The translations under genes and the position numbers were made by a program. Below the pieces are notes generated by a model, which saw only the letters and a program-made list of their open reading frames with translations, had not been told where the DNA came from and did not search any database. A stretch of DNA of 64,000 nucleotides from NCBI RefSeq assembly GCF_030812475.1, contig NZ_JAUSSR010000010.1, positions 248,001 through 312,000 of the forward strand, written 5' to 3'. The DNA comes from Pseudomonas lini. GTDB lineage: Bacteria; Pseudomonadota; Gammaproteobacteria; Pseudomonadales; Pseudomonadaceae. Position 1 is the stretch's first letter, and each line of letters starts with the position of its first letter. Shown piece after piece: positions 46,900 through 55,255 of the stretch.

Positions 46900-48564
46900 T
46901 CAGCCGCGGTGACGCCCGCGGAAATAGTCGATCAGGCCTTGGGTGGAAGCATCGTCAGCCGGGGTTTCTTCGCTGCCGACCAGGCGGTTGTACACGCCTT
47001 TGCCCAGCTCCTTGCCCAGCTCCACGCCCCACTGGTCGAAGGCATTGATGCCCCAGACCACGCTTTGCACGAAGACTTTGTGTTCGTACATCGCCACCAG
47101 CGCGCCGAGTCGACGCGGGCTGATCCGCTCGACCACCAGGGTGTTGCTCGGACGGTTGCCGGGAATCACCTTGTGCGGTGCTATTTTCTGCACGTCTTCT
47201 TCGCTCATGCCCTTGTCGCGCAATTCGGCCTCCGCCTCGGTGCGGTTCTTGCCGAGCATCAATGCCTGGCTTTGCGACAGGCAGTTGGCGTACAGCCACT
47301 GGTGGTGGTCGGACACCGGATTGAAGCTGACGATCGGCACGATGAAGTCGGCCGGGATCAGTTGGGTGCCCTGGTGCAGCAACTGGTGATAGGCGTGCTG
47401 ACCGTTGCAACCCACGCCACCCCAGATCACCGGACCGGTGTCGGTGGACACGGGCGTGCCGTCCTGACGCACGCTCTTGCCGTTGGATTCCATGTCCAGC
47501 TGTTGCAGGTGCTTGGTGATGTTGCGCAGGTAGTGGTCGTACGGCAGGATCGCATGGCTCTGCGCGCCCCAGAAGTTGCCGTACCAGACGCCGAGCAACG
47601 CCAGCAGCACCGGCATGTTCTGTTCGAATGGCGCGCTCTGGAAGTGCTGGTCCATGGTGTAGGCACCGGACAGCAGCTCCTTGAAGTTCGACATGCCGAT
47701 GGCCAGGGCAATCGGCAGGCCGATGGCCGACCACAGCGAGTAACGCCCGCCTACCCAGTCCCACATCGGGAAGATGTTTTCTTCACGGATACCGAACGCC
47801 ACGGCCGCCGCGTTGTTGCTGGAGACGGCGATGAAGTGACGATACAGCTCGGCTTCGGAGCCCCCTTGAGCCAGGTACCAGGCACGCGCGGCCTGGGCAT
47901 TCTTCAGGGTTTCGAGGGTGTTGAAGGATTTCGACGAGACGATGAACAGCGTGGTTTCGGCACGCAACTTCGTGGTCAGTTCGTGAAACTCGGTGCCGTC
48001 GATGTTCGCCAGGTAATGGCAGCGCACGCCTTTCTGCGCGTAGGACAGCAGCGCTTCGGAGACCAGCTCCGGGCCGAGAAAGGAGCCACCGATGCCGATG
48101 TTCACCACGTCAGTGATCGGCTTCTCGGTGTAACCGCGCCACAGGCCATCGTGAATACGGCCCACGAGGTCGGTGATCTGGTTCAGTACCTTGTGCACTT
48201 CCGGCATCACGTTGACGCCGTTGACCGACAGCTTGTCGCCCACCGGGCGGCGCAGGGCGGTGTGCAAGGCCGGACGACCTTCCGAGGAGTTGACGATTTC
48301 GCCATCGAACAGCGCTTTGATCGCGCCCTGGAGGTCGACTTCGTTAGCCAGGCCCACCAGCAGGTCGCGGGTCTCGGCGTTGATCAGGTTCTTCGAGTAG
48401 TCGAGAAACAGACCACAGCTGCTGAGGGTGAATTGAGTAAAACGCTGCGGATCGGCATTAAAGGCTTCGCGCATGCTGAAATCCTGCATGGCTTGGCGGT
48501 GATCTTTCAACGCTTGCCAGGCGGGCAGAGCGGTCACATCGTGAGGAGTGCGGTAGTACGCCAT
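46900..48564 (-). CDS. pgi: Glucose-6-phosphate isomerase
   Basis: Interconverts glucose-6-phosphate and fructose-6-phosphate. 554 residues, full length, starting MAYYRTPHDV. The signatures VNIGIGGSFLGP, FIVSSKSFNTLETL and GINAFDQWGVELGK are present. An upstream ATG at 48615 would add 17 residues of unlikely sequence. In Pseudomonas, which lacks phosphofructokinase, it works mainly in gluconeogenesis and the Entner-Doudoroff cycle. Confidence 0.97.
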   Translation of the reverse strand: MAYYRTPHDVTALPAWQALKDHRQAMQDFSMREAFNADPQRFTQFTLSSCGLFLDYSKNLINAETRDLLVGLANEVDLQGAIKALFDGEIVNSSEGRPALHTALRRPVGDKLSVNGVNVMPEVHKVLNQITDLVGRIHDGLWRGYTEKPITDVVNIGIGGSFLGPELVSEALLSYAQKGVRCHYLANIDGTEFHELTTKLRAETTLFIVSSKSFNTLETLKNAQAARAWYLAQGGSEAELYRHFIAVSSNNAAAVAFGIREENIFPMWDWVGGRYSLWSAIGLPIALAIGMSNFKELLSGAYTMDQHFQSAPFEQNMPVLLALLGVWYGNFWGAQSHAILPYDHYLRNITKHLQQLDMESNGKSVRQDGTPVSTDTGPVIWGGVGCNGQHAYHQLLHQGTQLIPADFIVPIVSFNPVSDHHQWLYANCLSQSQALMLGKNRTEAEAELRDKGMSEEDVQKIAPHKVIPGNRPSNTLVVERISPRRLGALVAMYEHKVFVQSVVWGINAFDQWGVELGKELGKGVYNRLVGSEETPADDASTQGLIDYFRGRHRG

Positions 48565-48870
48565 CGCTGCGGGTTTCCTTTTTACTTGAACGGCCTTTTG
48601 AACACTAAAAATCACGGAACGCTGTGGGTGGGCGGTCCGGTCAACTGCGTCGACACGATTTCATGGCGCAGGGCGAATACAGTAACTCCCCGCGAGGGGA
48701 TCTGTCTTGACTTTGTCTGACCCGTTTCCGGTACTTTTTTGACAGCGAACGGAGGAATAGTCCGACAGACGGAGCGGAGGCAGGACTTAGTTCGATCAAT
48801 CGGACCGGGCCGGCAAACTGATCGAAGGTATCGAAGGCAGGAATACGGTTTTGAAACTGCCGCAGACCTT
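48565..48870. other. Gene-free stretch between pgi and panC, first part
   Basis: I see no supported gene in these 306 bases. They must contain the pgi promoter on the minus strand, but no clear -35/-10 pair stands out. Several short inverted repeats are present (for example CCCCGCGAGGGG near 48688). Confidence 0.4.
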
Positions 48871-49033
48871 TGTAGGAGCTGGCTTGCCAGCGAAAGCGAT
48901 GTGTCAGTTTATACATGTGTCGACTGACACACTGCCTTCGCTGGCAAGCCAGCTCCTACAAGGAGCGCGCGGTGTGTCAGTTTATACATGTGTCGACTGA
49001 CACACTGCCTTCGCTGGCAAGCCAGCTCCTACA
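48871..49033. repeat. REPIN with a 61-bp tandem duplication
   Basis: A second-family REPIN begins at 48871 (TGTAGGAGCTGGCTTGCCAG) and ends at 48960. Its right part, 48900-48960, is repeated exactly at 48973-49033, giving two direct copies with a 73-bp period. Confidence 0.9.
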
Positions 49034-49076
49034 GGGGGGCGGTGTTGGCGGAGCCCCCCACAGGTAATGGCGGTGC

Positions 49077-49937
49077 TCAGGCGGTCGCGTCGAGGTTCAG
49101 GTGCAGGTTGTCGATCAACCGCGTCGTCCCGAGGAACGCCGCCACCAGAATCACCAGGTCCCGATCCTGCGCAGTCGCCGGACGCAGGGTCTGCCCATGG
49201 CGAATTTCCAGGTAGTCGGGGCGCAGGCCAGCCGCTTCAAGCTGCTGGATCTGCGCCGAGATCAATGCAGGGAAATCGCGGTCGCCTTGTTTGATGGCTT
49301 CGGCAATCGACGACAGCGTGCGATACACAATCGGCGCCACGGCCCGCTGCTCTTCGCTGAGGAAGCCATTGCGCGATGACAGCGCCAGCCCGTCAGCCGC
49401 ACGCACGGTCGGTTCGCCAATGATCTGGATCGGCATGTTCAGGTCATGGACCAGGGATTTGATCACTGCCAGTTGCTGGAAGTCTTTCTGACCGAAGATC
49501 GCCAGGTCCGGCTGGACCATGTTGAACAATTTGCTGACGACCGTCGCCACCCCTTCGAAATGCCCGGGACGGCTGGCGCCGCACAAGCCTTCGGACAGTT
49601 GCGGAACACTGACCCGGGTCTGGCCGGCGGTGCCCTCTGGGTACATTTCTTCGACAGATGGCGCGAACAGCAAATGGCAACCGGCCTGGAGCAATTTTTC
49701 CTGGTCGGCGGCGAGGGTGCGCGGGTATTTGTCGAGGTCTTCGCCAGCGCCGAATTGCAGCGGATTGACAAAAATGCTCGCAACGACGAAATCCACCCGT
49801 TGGGTGGCCTTGGTAATCAGCGCGACATGGCCGCTGTGCAGGTTGCCCATGGTCGGCACGAAGCCGATGCGCTTGCCTTCGCCGCGGGCACGGGCCACGG
49901 CGGCTCGCAGTTCGCGTACGGTTTTGACGGTGTTCAT
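49077..49937 (-). CDS. panC: Pantothenate synthetase
   Basis: Joins pantoate and beta-alanine using ATP. 286 residues with FVPTMGNLHSGH (the HIGH-like ATP-binding motif), IFGQKDFQQLAVI and SSRNGFLS. It starts inside the panB stop (ATGA overlap) as the second gene of panBC. No panD is near. Confidence 0.97.
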   Translation of the reverse strand: MNTVKTVRELRAAVARARGEGKRIGFVPTMGNLHSGHVALITKATQRVDFVVASIFVNPLQFGAGEDLDKYPRTLAADQEKLLQAGCHLLFAPSVEEMYPEGTAGQTRVSVPQLSEGLCGASRPGHFEGVATVVSKLFNMVQPDLAIFGQKDFQQLAVIKSLVHDLNMPIQIIGEPTVRAADGLALSSRNGFLSEEQRAVAPIVYRTLSSIAEAIKQGDRDFPALISAQIQQLEAAGLRPDYLEIRHGQTLRPATAQDRDLVILVAAFLGTTRLIDNLHLNLDATA

Positions 49938-50734
49938 GCAGAGAATCCGTGTTCGATAGCTGGGAAAGAGGCCGCTTTGACTTCAGTGACGTAAGCGCTC
50001 AAGGCCGCGTGAATGCTGGTTTGGCCAGTCATGAAGTTCTTCACGAACTTTGGCACGCGCCCGGTGATGGACAGGCCCAGCATGTCGTGCAGAACCAGCA
50101 CCTGGCCATCGGTGCCGCTGCCGGCGCCGATGCCGATCACCGGGATCTTCACCGCCTGGGTGATTTCTTCGGCCAGTTCACTCGGCACGCATTCGAGCAG
50201 CAGCATTGCCGCGCCGGCCTGTTCGAGGGAGATTGCATCGGCGCGCATCTGCCGCGCCTGATTTTCGTTGCGCCCCTGGACTTTGTAACCGCCAAGGATG
50301 TTCACCGACTGCGGCGTCAACCCCATGTGCGCGCATACCGGAATGCCGCGCTCGGCCAGCAGGCGGATAGAGTCCGCGAGCCACAAGGCACCTTCGACCT
50401 TGACCATGTGCGCCCCGGCCTGCATCAACAGCGCGCTGTTGGTCATGGTCTGGTCGGTGGTGGCGTAGGCCATGAAGGGCAGGTCGGCAAGAATCAACGC
50501 GTCGGCGTTGCCGCGTTTGACGGCTGCCACGTGATAAGCCATCTCGGCTGTGGTGACCGGCAGGGTGCTGTCGTGGCCCTGCAAAACCATGCCGAGGGAG
50601 TCGCCCACCAGCAGCACTTCGACACCCGCTTCATTGCAAGCGTGAGCGAAAGTGGCGTCATAGCAGGTCAGCATGGTGATTTTTTCACCTTTTTGCTTGA
50701 GACCTTGCAGCGTGGTCAGGGTGATGGCTGGCAT
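49934..50734 (-). CDS. panB: Ketopantoate hydroxymethyltransferase
   Basis: Adds a hydroxymethyl group from methylene-THF to alpha-ketoisovalerate. 266 residues, with the metal-binding VGDSLGMVLQGHDST and the GIGAGSGTDGQVLVLHDMLG motif. First gene of the panBC pair. folK upstream on the same strand is separated by a 367-bp gap with a REPIN. Confidence 0.97.
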   Translation of the reverse strand: MPAITLTTLQGLKQKGEKITMLTCYDATFAHACNEAGVEVLLVGDSLGMVLQGHDSTLPVTTAEMAYHVAAVKRGNADALILADLPFMAYATTDQTMTNSALLMQAGAHMVKVEGALWLADSIRLLAERGIPVCAHMGLTPQSVNILGGYKVQGRNENQARQMRADAISLEQAGAAMLLLECVPSELAEEITQAVKIPVIGIGAGSGTDGQVLVLHDMLGLSITGRVPKFVKNFMTGQTSIHAALSAYVTEVKAASFPAIEHGFSA

Positions 50735-51000
50735 GAAAAGTTCCTCATTCAGGCGCTGTGGAAACTACTGCGAGTAACGCGCGTGATTCTTCGTTAAATA
50801 CAGGCGCACGGTCTGTTGTCGTGCTTTGAAAGCCTGGATTGCGCCCTTTAACGCCGTATTGGCGGCAGCGGGACGCCTATAGTCGTGAGGAGAACTCGGG
50901 AAGTCAATTGGGTGTGTTACCGGGTTGTTACTTGTGGGGTGTTACCGGGGGGACTGATGCGTTTCAGCAAGCGCAGGTCTTATATTCGACACAAGCCCCC
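50735..51000. other. Gene-free stretch upstream of panB
   Basis: No gene is supported. The region contains three direct TGTTAC copies (50915, 50926 and 50940). I do not see a sigma-54 or clear sigma-70 promoter on either strand. Confidence 0.4.
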
Positions 51001-51090
51001 TGTGGGAGCGAGCCTGCTCGCGAATGCGGTGTGTCAGCCAACATGTGTGCTGAATGACACACCGCATTCGCGAGCAGGCTCGCTCCCACA
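51001..51090. repeat. REPIN between panB and folK
   Basis: TGTGGGAGCGAGCCTGCTCG at 51001 pairs with the inverted copy ending CTCGCTCCCACA at 51090. Inner sequence GTGTGTCA...TGACACAC adds a further inverted repeat. Confidence 0.85.
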
Positions 51091-51101
51091 GGGGATTTTT
51101 G

Positions 51102-51587
51102 TCAATTCGGGGGGAGGCGTTCCAGGCCGACGAACGGGCAGGCGGCAAGCAATCCCGTGAGGCTGCGGCCATCGGCCAGGCGCAAGTCCGCTGGCGCCAG
51201 TTCGGCCAGGGGATACAGGACGAAAGCCCGTTCCTGCAAATGGTAATGAGGCACCTTGAGCCGAGGTTCGTCGATCAGCCGATCACCGAACAGCACAATA
51301 TCGAGATCCAGCGTTCGCGGCCCCCAACGCTCGAGACGCTCGCGGCCCTGACCGTTCTCGATCGCCTGCAGCGCATCCAGCAGCTCCAGCGGTGGCAGTG
51401 TGCTGTCGAGGGCGGCGACGGCGTTGGTATAGCGCGGTTGCCCGGGCAGCAGCGAATCGCTTTGGTAAAACGCGGAAACCCCGACCAGTTCGCTCTGCGC
51501 CAACTGCGCCAGCGCATCGATCGCGCTGCGCAATTGTTCGGCGGGGTCGGCCAGGTTGCTGCCCATGCCGATGTAGATGCGTTCCAT
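51102..51587 (-). CDS. folK: HPPK (folate synthesis)
   Basis: 6-hydroxymethyl-7,8-dihydropterin pyrophosphokinase. 161 residues, starting MERIYIGMGSNLADP, with the HPPK signature RWGPRTLDLDIVLFGD that holds the magnesium-binding aspartates. It lies three bases after pcnB on the same strand, the common pcnB-folK-panB order. Confidence 0.95.
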   Translation of the reverse strand: MERIYIGMGSNLADPAEQLRSAIDALAQLAQSELVGVSAFYQSDSLLPGQPRYTNAVAALDSTLPPLELLDALQAIENGQGRERLERWGPRTLDLDIVLFGDRLIDEPRLKVPHYHLQERAFVLYPLAELAPADLRLADGRSLTGLLAACPFVGLERLPPN

Positions 51588-51590
51588 GGC

Positions 51591-52991
51591 TTATTCGCCC
51601 GTGGCGCTCGGTGCGCCGGCTGCGCGTTTGCGCTTGGCGCCACCGCTGCGGCGACGTTTGCGTGGCGCACCGGTGCCGTCATCCTTGCCACTGAGGTCGC
51701 GGATCATGTCCCGACGTTCGCTGTCGTTTGCGTCCTGATAATCGGTCCACCATTCGCCCAGGCCGTCGGTCTGCTCGCCGGCACTTTCGCGCAGTAGCAG
51801 GAAGTCATAACCGGCGCGGAAGCGTGGATTGTCCAGCAACAGGTCGGCCCGTTTGCCACTGCGGCGTGGCAGGCGCTCCTGCATGTCCCAGATCTCGCGG
51901 ATCGGCATGGTGAAGCGTTTCGGAATCGCGATCCGCTGGCACTGTTCGGCAATCAGCTCGTGGGCCGCTTCCTGCATGGCCGGGATAGGCGGCATGCCAC
52001 GCTCCTGCAAACGCAGGACCCGAGCCGGCAGGGCCGGCCAGAGCAGGGCAGCGAAGAGGAACGCCGGGGTGACCGGTTTGTTCTGCTTGATCCGCAGGTC
52101 AGTGTTGATCAAGGCATCACTGATCAGCGTGTGGGTGTACGTGGGGTTGTATTCCAGCGCTTCGGCGCTGGCCGGGAACAGTGGATCGAACAACTGCAGG
52201 TCGACCAGCATTTCGAAGGTGTCCGCGGCATGCCCGGAGAGGAACAGCTTGAGCACTTCCTCGAACAGACGGGCAGACGGGATTTCGCGCAGCATCGGTG
52301 CCAGTTCGCGAATGGGTGCGGCGCTGTGTTTTTCGATGCCGAAATTCAACTTCGCGGCAAAACGAACGGCCCGTAACATCCGCACCGGGTCTTCCTGGTA
52401 GCGTTGCTTCGGATCGCCGATCAGGCGGATCAAATGATTGCGAATGTCGTGAACGCCATTGGCGTAATCGAGAATGCGTTCGCTGACCGGATCGTAATAC
52501 AGGGCGTTGATGGTGAAGTCGCGGCGCTGCGCGTCCTCTTCCAGCGTGCCGTAGACGTTATCGCGCAGGATGCGTCCGCTCTCGTTGCGAGAAGACTGGT
52601 TGCTGTCTTCTTCTTCATCGTTTTGCGGATGATTGGCACGGAAGGTCGCGACTTCGATGATTTCGCGACCAAAGTGGATGTGTACCAGTTTGAACCGACG
52701 CCCGATGATCCGCGCGTTGCGGAATTCGGCCCGGACCTGTTCCGGTGTGGCACTGGTGGCGACGTCGAAGTCTTTCGGCGTGATGCCCAGTAGCATGTCG
52801 CGCACACAACCACCGACCAGGTAAGCCTGGTAACCGGCGTTCTGCAGGCGTTCGACGATATTCACCGCATAACGGCTGAACTGCGCCTTTTGCAGCGAAT
52901 GTTGGCCGCTGTTGAGCACTTCAGGCGTGCTGCGAATGTGTTGCGTATGACGCTTGGGAGAACGGAATGACTGGAACAGCTTCTTCAGCAT
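51591..52991 (-). CDS. pcnB: Poly(A) polymerase I
   Basis: Adds A tails to RNA 3' ends, marking them for decay. 466 residues: catalytic GG at 60-61 in LVGGCVRDMLLG and the metal-binding D74-F-D76. The C-terminus is rich in arginine and lysine (RKRRRSGGAKRKR), as expected for RNA binding. ATG 52991 is chosen; the longer frame to 53087 lacks support. It lies downstream of crcZ and cbrB, the known Pseudomonas order. Confidence 0.95.
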   Translation of the reverse strand: MLKKLFQSFRSPKRHTQHIRSTPEVLNSGQHSLQKAQFSRYAVNIVERLQNAGYQAYLVGGCVRDMLLGITPKDFDVATSATPEQVRAEFRNARIIGRRFKLVHIHFGREIIEVATFRANHPQNDEEEDSNQSSRNESGRILRDNVYGTLEEDAQRRDFTINALYYDPVSERILDYANGVHDIRNHLIRLIGDPKQRYQEDPVRMLRAVRFAAKLNFGIEKHSAAPIRELAPMLREIPSARLFEEVLKLFLSGHAADTFEMLVDLQLFDPLFPASAEALEYNPTYTHTLISDALINTDLRIKQNKPVTPAFLFAALLWPALPARVLRLQERGMPPIPAMQEAAHELIAEQCQRIAIPKRFTMPIREIWDMQERLPRRSGKRADLLLDNPRFRAGYDFLLLRESAGEQTDGLGEWWTDYQDANDSERRDMIRDLSGKDDGTGAPRKRRRSGGAKRKRAAGAPSATGE

Positions 52992-53088
52992 GGGATGCAC
53001 TGTTTGAAGGAATGTTCGGCCAAAACGAAGAATGACCGCATGATGGGCGGGGATTCTAGCATTTAGTCGGGGGATGGTGTAGGACACT

Positions 53089-53200
53089 GTAGGAGCAGCC
53101 GGTCGACGCTCGATTGCTCGCGAAGGTCGTGAACGATAACGCGTTAAATCAGATGTCCAGCGGCGCCCTTAAGGTTTTCGCGAGCAAGCTCGCTCCTACG
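53089..53200. repeat. REPIN with an interrupted left REP
   Basis: The right REP (TTCGCGAGCAAGCTCGCTCC, ending at 53200) is intact. The left one reads TGTAGGAGC-AGCCGGTCGACGCTCGA-TTGCTCGCGAAGG, so its core is broken by extra bases. Confidence 0.7.
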
Positions 53201-53227
53201 GGGAGCGGGGATGGGGGGCGAATCGCG

Positions 53228-53598
53228 GAAACTACAAGGGGAGCCTAAGCTCCCCAAGAAAGTAGTTGCATGCTCTATTTTTATTTTTGATTCGGGCTTC
53301 TTGTTTTTGTTGAGTGCCCTCGCCATGAAGATTTTCCTTCATGACCCTCCCAATCGGGAGCCAAGAGCAAACGGATTGCTTTGGTCGCTGTGTTGCAGTG
53401 ATCTTGCGATCCAACCAGTTCAGGCACTGCCTAGGGACAGTTTTTATTATTCTCGGCCTGGTCGTGGGGCATGCCCCAAATACAACGCCTCTCCAAAAGA
53501 ATCAGTTAGCTGCGCCTCTCGCCGTCTTGTTTTTATTTTGCGTGAGTCGATTCGTCTTATTTTTATTGTCTTGTGCATTGCTTGTTATTGTTCTTGTA
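53228..53598 (-). ncRNA. crcZ: CrcZ small RNA, antagonist of Hfq/Crc
   Basis: About 370 bases between cbrB and pcnB, on the same strand, the known position of crcZ. It carries at least five A-rich AAnAAnAA motifs, for example AAGAACAATAACAA (53581-53597), AATAAAAATAA (near 53556-53571), AAAATAAAAACAA (near 53526), AATAATAAAAA (near 53428) and AACAAAAACAAGAA (near 53295). A sigma-54 promoter lies at its 5' end and a long hairpin at its 3' end. Such RNA titrates Hfq and relieves catabolite repression when CbrB is active. Ends are inferred, not mapped. Confidence 0.88.
53231..53266 (-). terminator. 3' hairpin of crcZ
   Basis: On the minus strand GGGGAGC and GCTCCCC surround the loop TTAG, and the outer bases ACTAC/GTAGT extend the stem. 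Only a short T-run follows, so termination may be less than complete and allow read-through to pcnB. Confidence 0.6.
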
Positions 53599-53608
53599 CC
53601 AAACATAT

Positions 53609-53625
53609 AGCAGGGTGCGTGCCAA
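53609..53625 (-). promoter_or_regulatory. Sigma-54 promoter of crcZ
   Basis: On the minus strand TTGGCACGCACCCTGCT matches the -24/-12 consensus closely, with GG (53623-53622) and GC (53611-53610) ten bases apart. The predicted start is near 53598. Confidence 0.85.
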
Positions 53626-53683
53626 CTTTTGTGACCCCCAGCAAAACAAGGGGTTACGTGGTGCGGGGAGGTTTTTCGAGGTC

Positions 53684-53721
53684 CAAAAAAACCGGGGCTT
53701 CGTTACCGTAAGCCCCGGTTT
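53684..53721 (-). terminator. Rho-independent terminator of cbrB
   Basis: On the minus strand AACCGGGGCTT and AAGCCCCGGTT flank a nine-base loop, followed by seven T. It separates cbrB from crcZ, so crcZ depends on its own promoter. Confidence 0.9.
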
Positions 53722-53722
53722 C

Positions 53723-53748
53723 TGTTACGTGAGAAAGCTGAGGTAACA
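53723..53748. promoter_or_regulatory. CbrB binding palindrome upstream of crcZ
   Basis: TGTTAC and GTAACA are separated by 14 bases, the inverted repeat I recall for CbrB at crcZ. It is centred about 137 bases before the crcZ start, a normal enhancer position, and lies between the cbrB stop and its terminator. Confidence 0.7.
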
Positions 53749-53796
53749 GTTTCTTCACGATTCTCGAGTGTTACCCGCACATCAGACAGCTGTGGT

Positions 53797-55233
53797 TCAG
53801 GTCTCGCTGGTCACCCCTGTCTTGCGCCGCGGAATGCCCAGGCGCTGGCGGCGTTCCCACAGGCATTTGCGACTGACTCCGAGCTTGCGGGCCAGCTCGG
53901 TCTCGGTCATGTGGTCCTGATGTTCGAGAACGAAGTGCTGGAAGTAATCTTCCAGCGACAGGTCTTCGGTCGGCTCGTGGCTGTTGTTTCCGGCGCCGTT
54001 ACCCTGTTGTGGCGGCAGGCCGATGAAGTCGTCTTCTTCCAGATCGCTCAGCTCGATGTCGATACCCAGCAGCTCGGCGGAAATTTCCGGGCTCTCGCAC
54101 AGGATGACCGCGCGCTCGACGGCATTTTCCAGCTCGCGAACGTTACCCGGCCAGGAGTAGTGACGAATTGCCTGCTCGGCGTCCGCGGCGAACCTCAGGT
54201 CGGTGCGATTGACGCGCGCGCTCTGCCGCACCAGGAAGGCATTGGCAATTTCGTTGACGTCCGCACCGCGTTCGCGCAGGGCCGGGAGTTTCAACGCGAT
54301 CACGTGGAGGCGGTAGTACAAGTCTTCCCGGAACTGGCCGATCTTCGCCAGGCTCTTCAGGTCCCGGTGAGTCGCGGCGATCAGGCGGACATCGACCTTC
54401 TGCGACTGCACCGAGCCAACCCGGCGAATTTCGCCTTCCTGCAGTACGCGCAGCAGGCGGGCCTGGGCTTCCAGTGGCAGTTCACCGATTTCGTCAAGGA
54501 ACAGGGTGCCACCATCGGCCGCTTCTACCAGGCCGGCACGCCCGGCGCTGGCACCGGTGAAGGCGCCTTTTTCGTGGCCGAACAGCTCGGACTCGATCAG
54601 GCTTTCCGGAATGGCCGCGCAGTTCACCGAAATCATCGGTGCCTTGGCGCGCCTGGACAGATTGTGCAGGGCGCGCGCCACCAGTTCTTTACCTGTACCG
54701 GATTCGCCCTGGATCAGGACATTGGAGTCCGTCGGTGCGACTTTGCGGATCTTGCTGTACAGGTCCTGCATCGGCGGGCACGAGCCGATGATGCCGATTT
54801 CACCGTTGCTGTTGTCGATACCCGGTTTTGCCGCGCCATTGGTGGCTTTGCCGGCGACAGGTTCACTGCTGGTTTGCGCCGATTGCCGGTCACGCAGGAT
54901 GCGCGCAACGGCCTGGAGCATTTCGTCGTGATCGAAAGGCTTGGCGATGTAATCCACCGCGCCCATCTTCATCGAGTCGACGGCCGAACGCAGGCTGGCG
55001 TAGCTGGTCATGATCAGCACCGGCGTGCCTTGGCCAAGCTTGATCAGCTCGGTGCCCGGTGCGCCCGGCAGGCGCAGGTCGCTGACGATCAGATCGAACG
55101 TGGGAATGGTGAAGCGTTCTTGTGCTTCCTGCACTGAACCGGCTTCGCTGACCTGGTACTGGTTGCGTTCCAGCAGGCGGCGCAAGGCGGAGCGGATAAT
55201 TGTTTCGTCTTCGACGATCAAAATGTGCGGCAT
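53797..55233 (-). CDS. cbrB: Sigma-54-dependent response regulator CbrB
   Basis: 478 residues. Receiver domain with D52 in VSDLRLPG, AAA+ domain with GESGTGKE and an intact GAFTGA loop, and a C-terminal Fis-type helix-turn-helix ending in ELARKLGVSRKCLWERRQR. Controls carbon and nitrogen balance by activating crcZ just downstream. Paired with cbrA, 22 bases upstream. Confidence 0.97.
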   Translation of the reverse strand: MPHILIVEDETIIRSALRRLLERNQYQVSEAGSVQEAQERFTIPTFDLIVSDLRLPGAPGTELIKLGQGTPVLIMTSYASLRSAVDSMKMGAVDYIAKPFDHDEMLQAVARILRDRQSAQTSSEPVAGKATNGAAKPGIDNSNGEIGIIGSCPPMQDLYSKIRKVAPTDSNVLIQGESGTGKELVARALHNLSRRAKAPMISVNCAAIPESLIESELFGHEKGAFTGASAGRAGLVEAADGGTLFLDEIGELPLEAQARLLRVLQEGEIRRVGSVQSQKVDVRLIAATHRDLKSLAKIGQFREDLYYRLHVIALKLPALRERGADVNEIANAFLVRQSARVNRTDLRFAADAEQAIRHYSWPGNVRELENAVERAVILCESPEISAELLGIDIELSDLEEDDFIGLPPQQGNGAGNNSHEPTEDLSLEDYFQHFVLEHQDHMTETELARKLGVSRKCLWERRQRLGIPRRKTGVTSET

Positions 55234-55255
55234 TGATTCGATACTCTCGACGGTC

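Noticed and set aside
46909..48720. A 603-codon open frame antisense to pgi
   Set aside because: pgi on the other strand is full length with all signatures, so this is a shadow frame.
46711..49033. Repeat groups near pgi as a possible CRISPR array
   Set aside because: The repeats are inverted REP pairs with similar inner sequences; there are no regular unique spacers and no cas genes.
53211..53711. Possible protein-coding gene on the plus strand downstream of pcnB
   Set aside because: The region is AT-rich, the frame has no ribosome site or family match, and the minus strand fits crcZ with its promoter and motifs.
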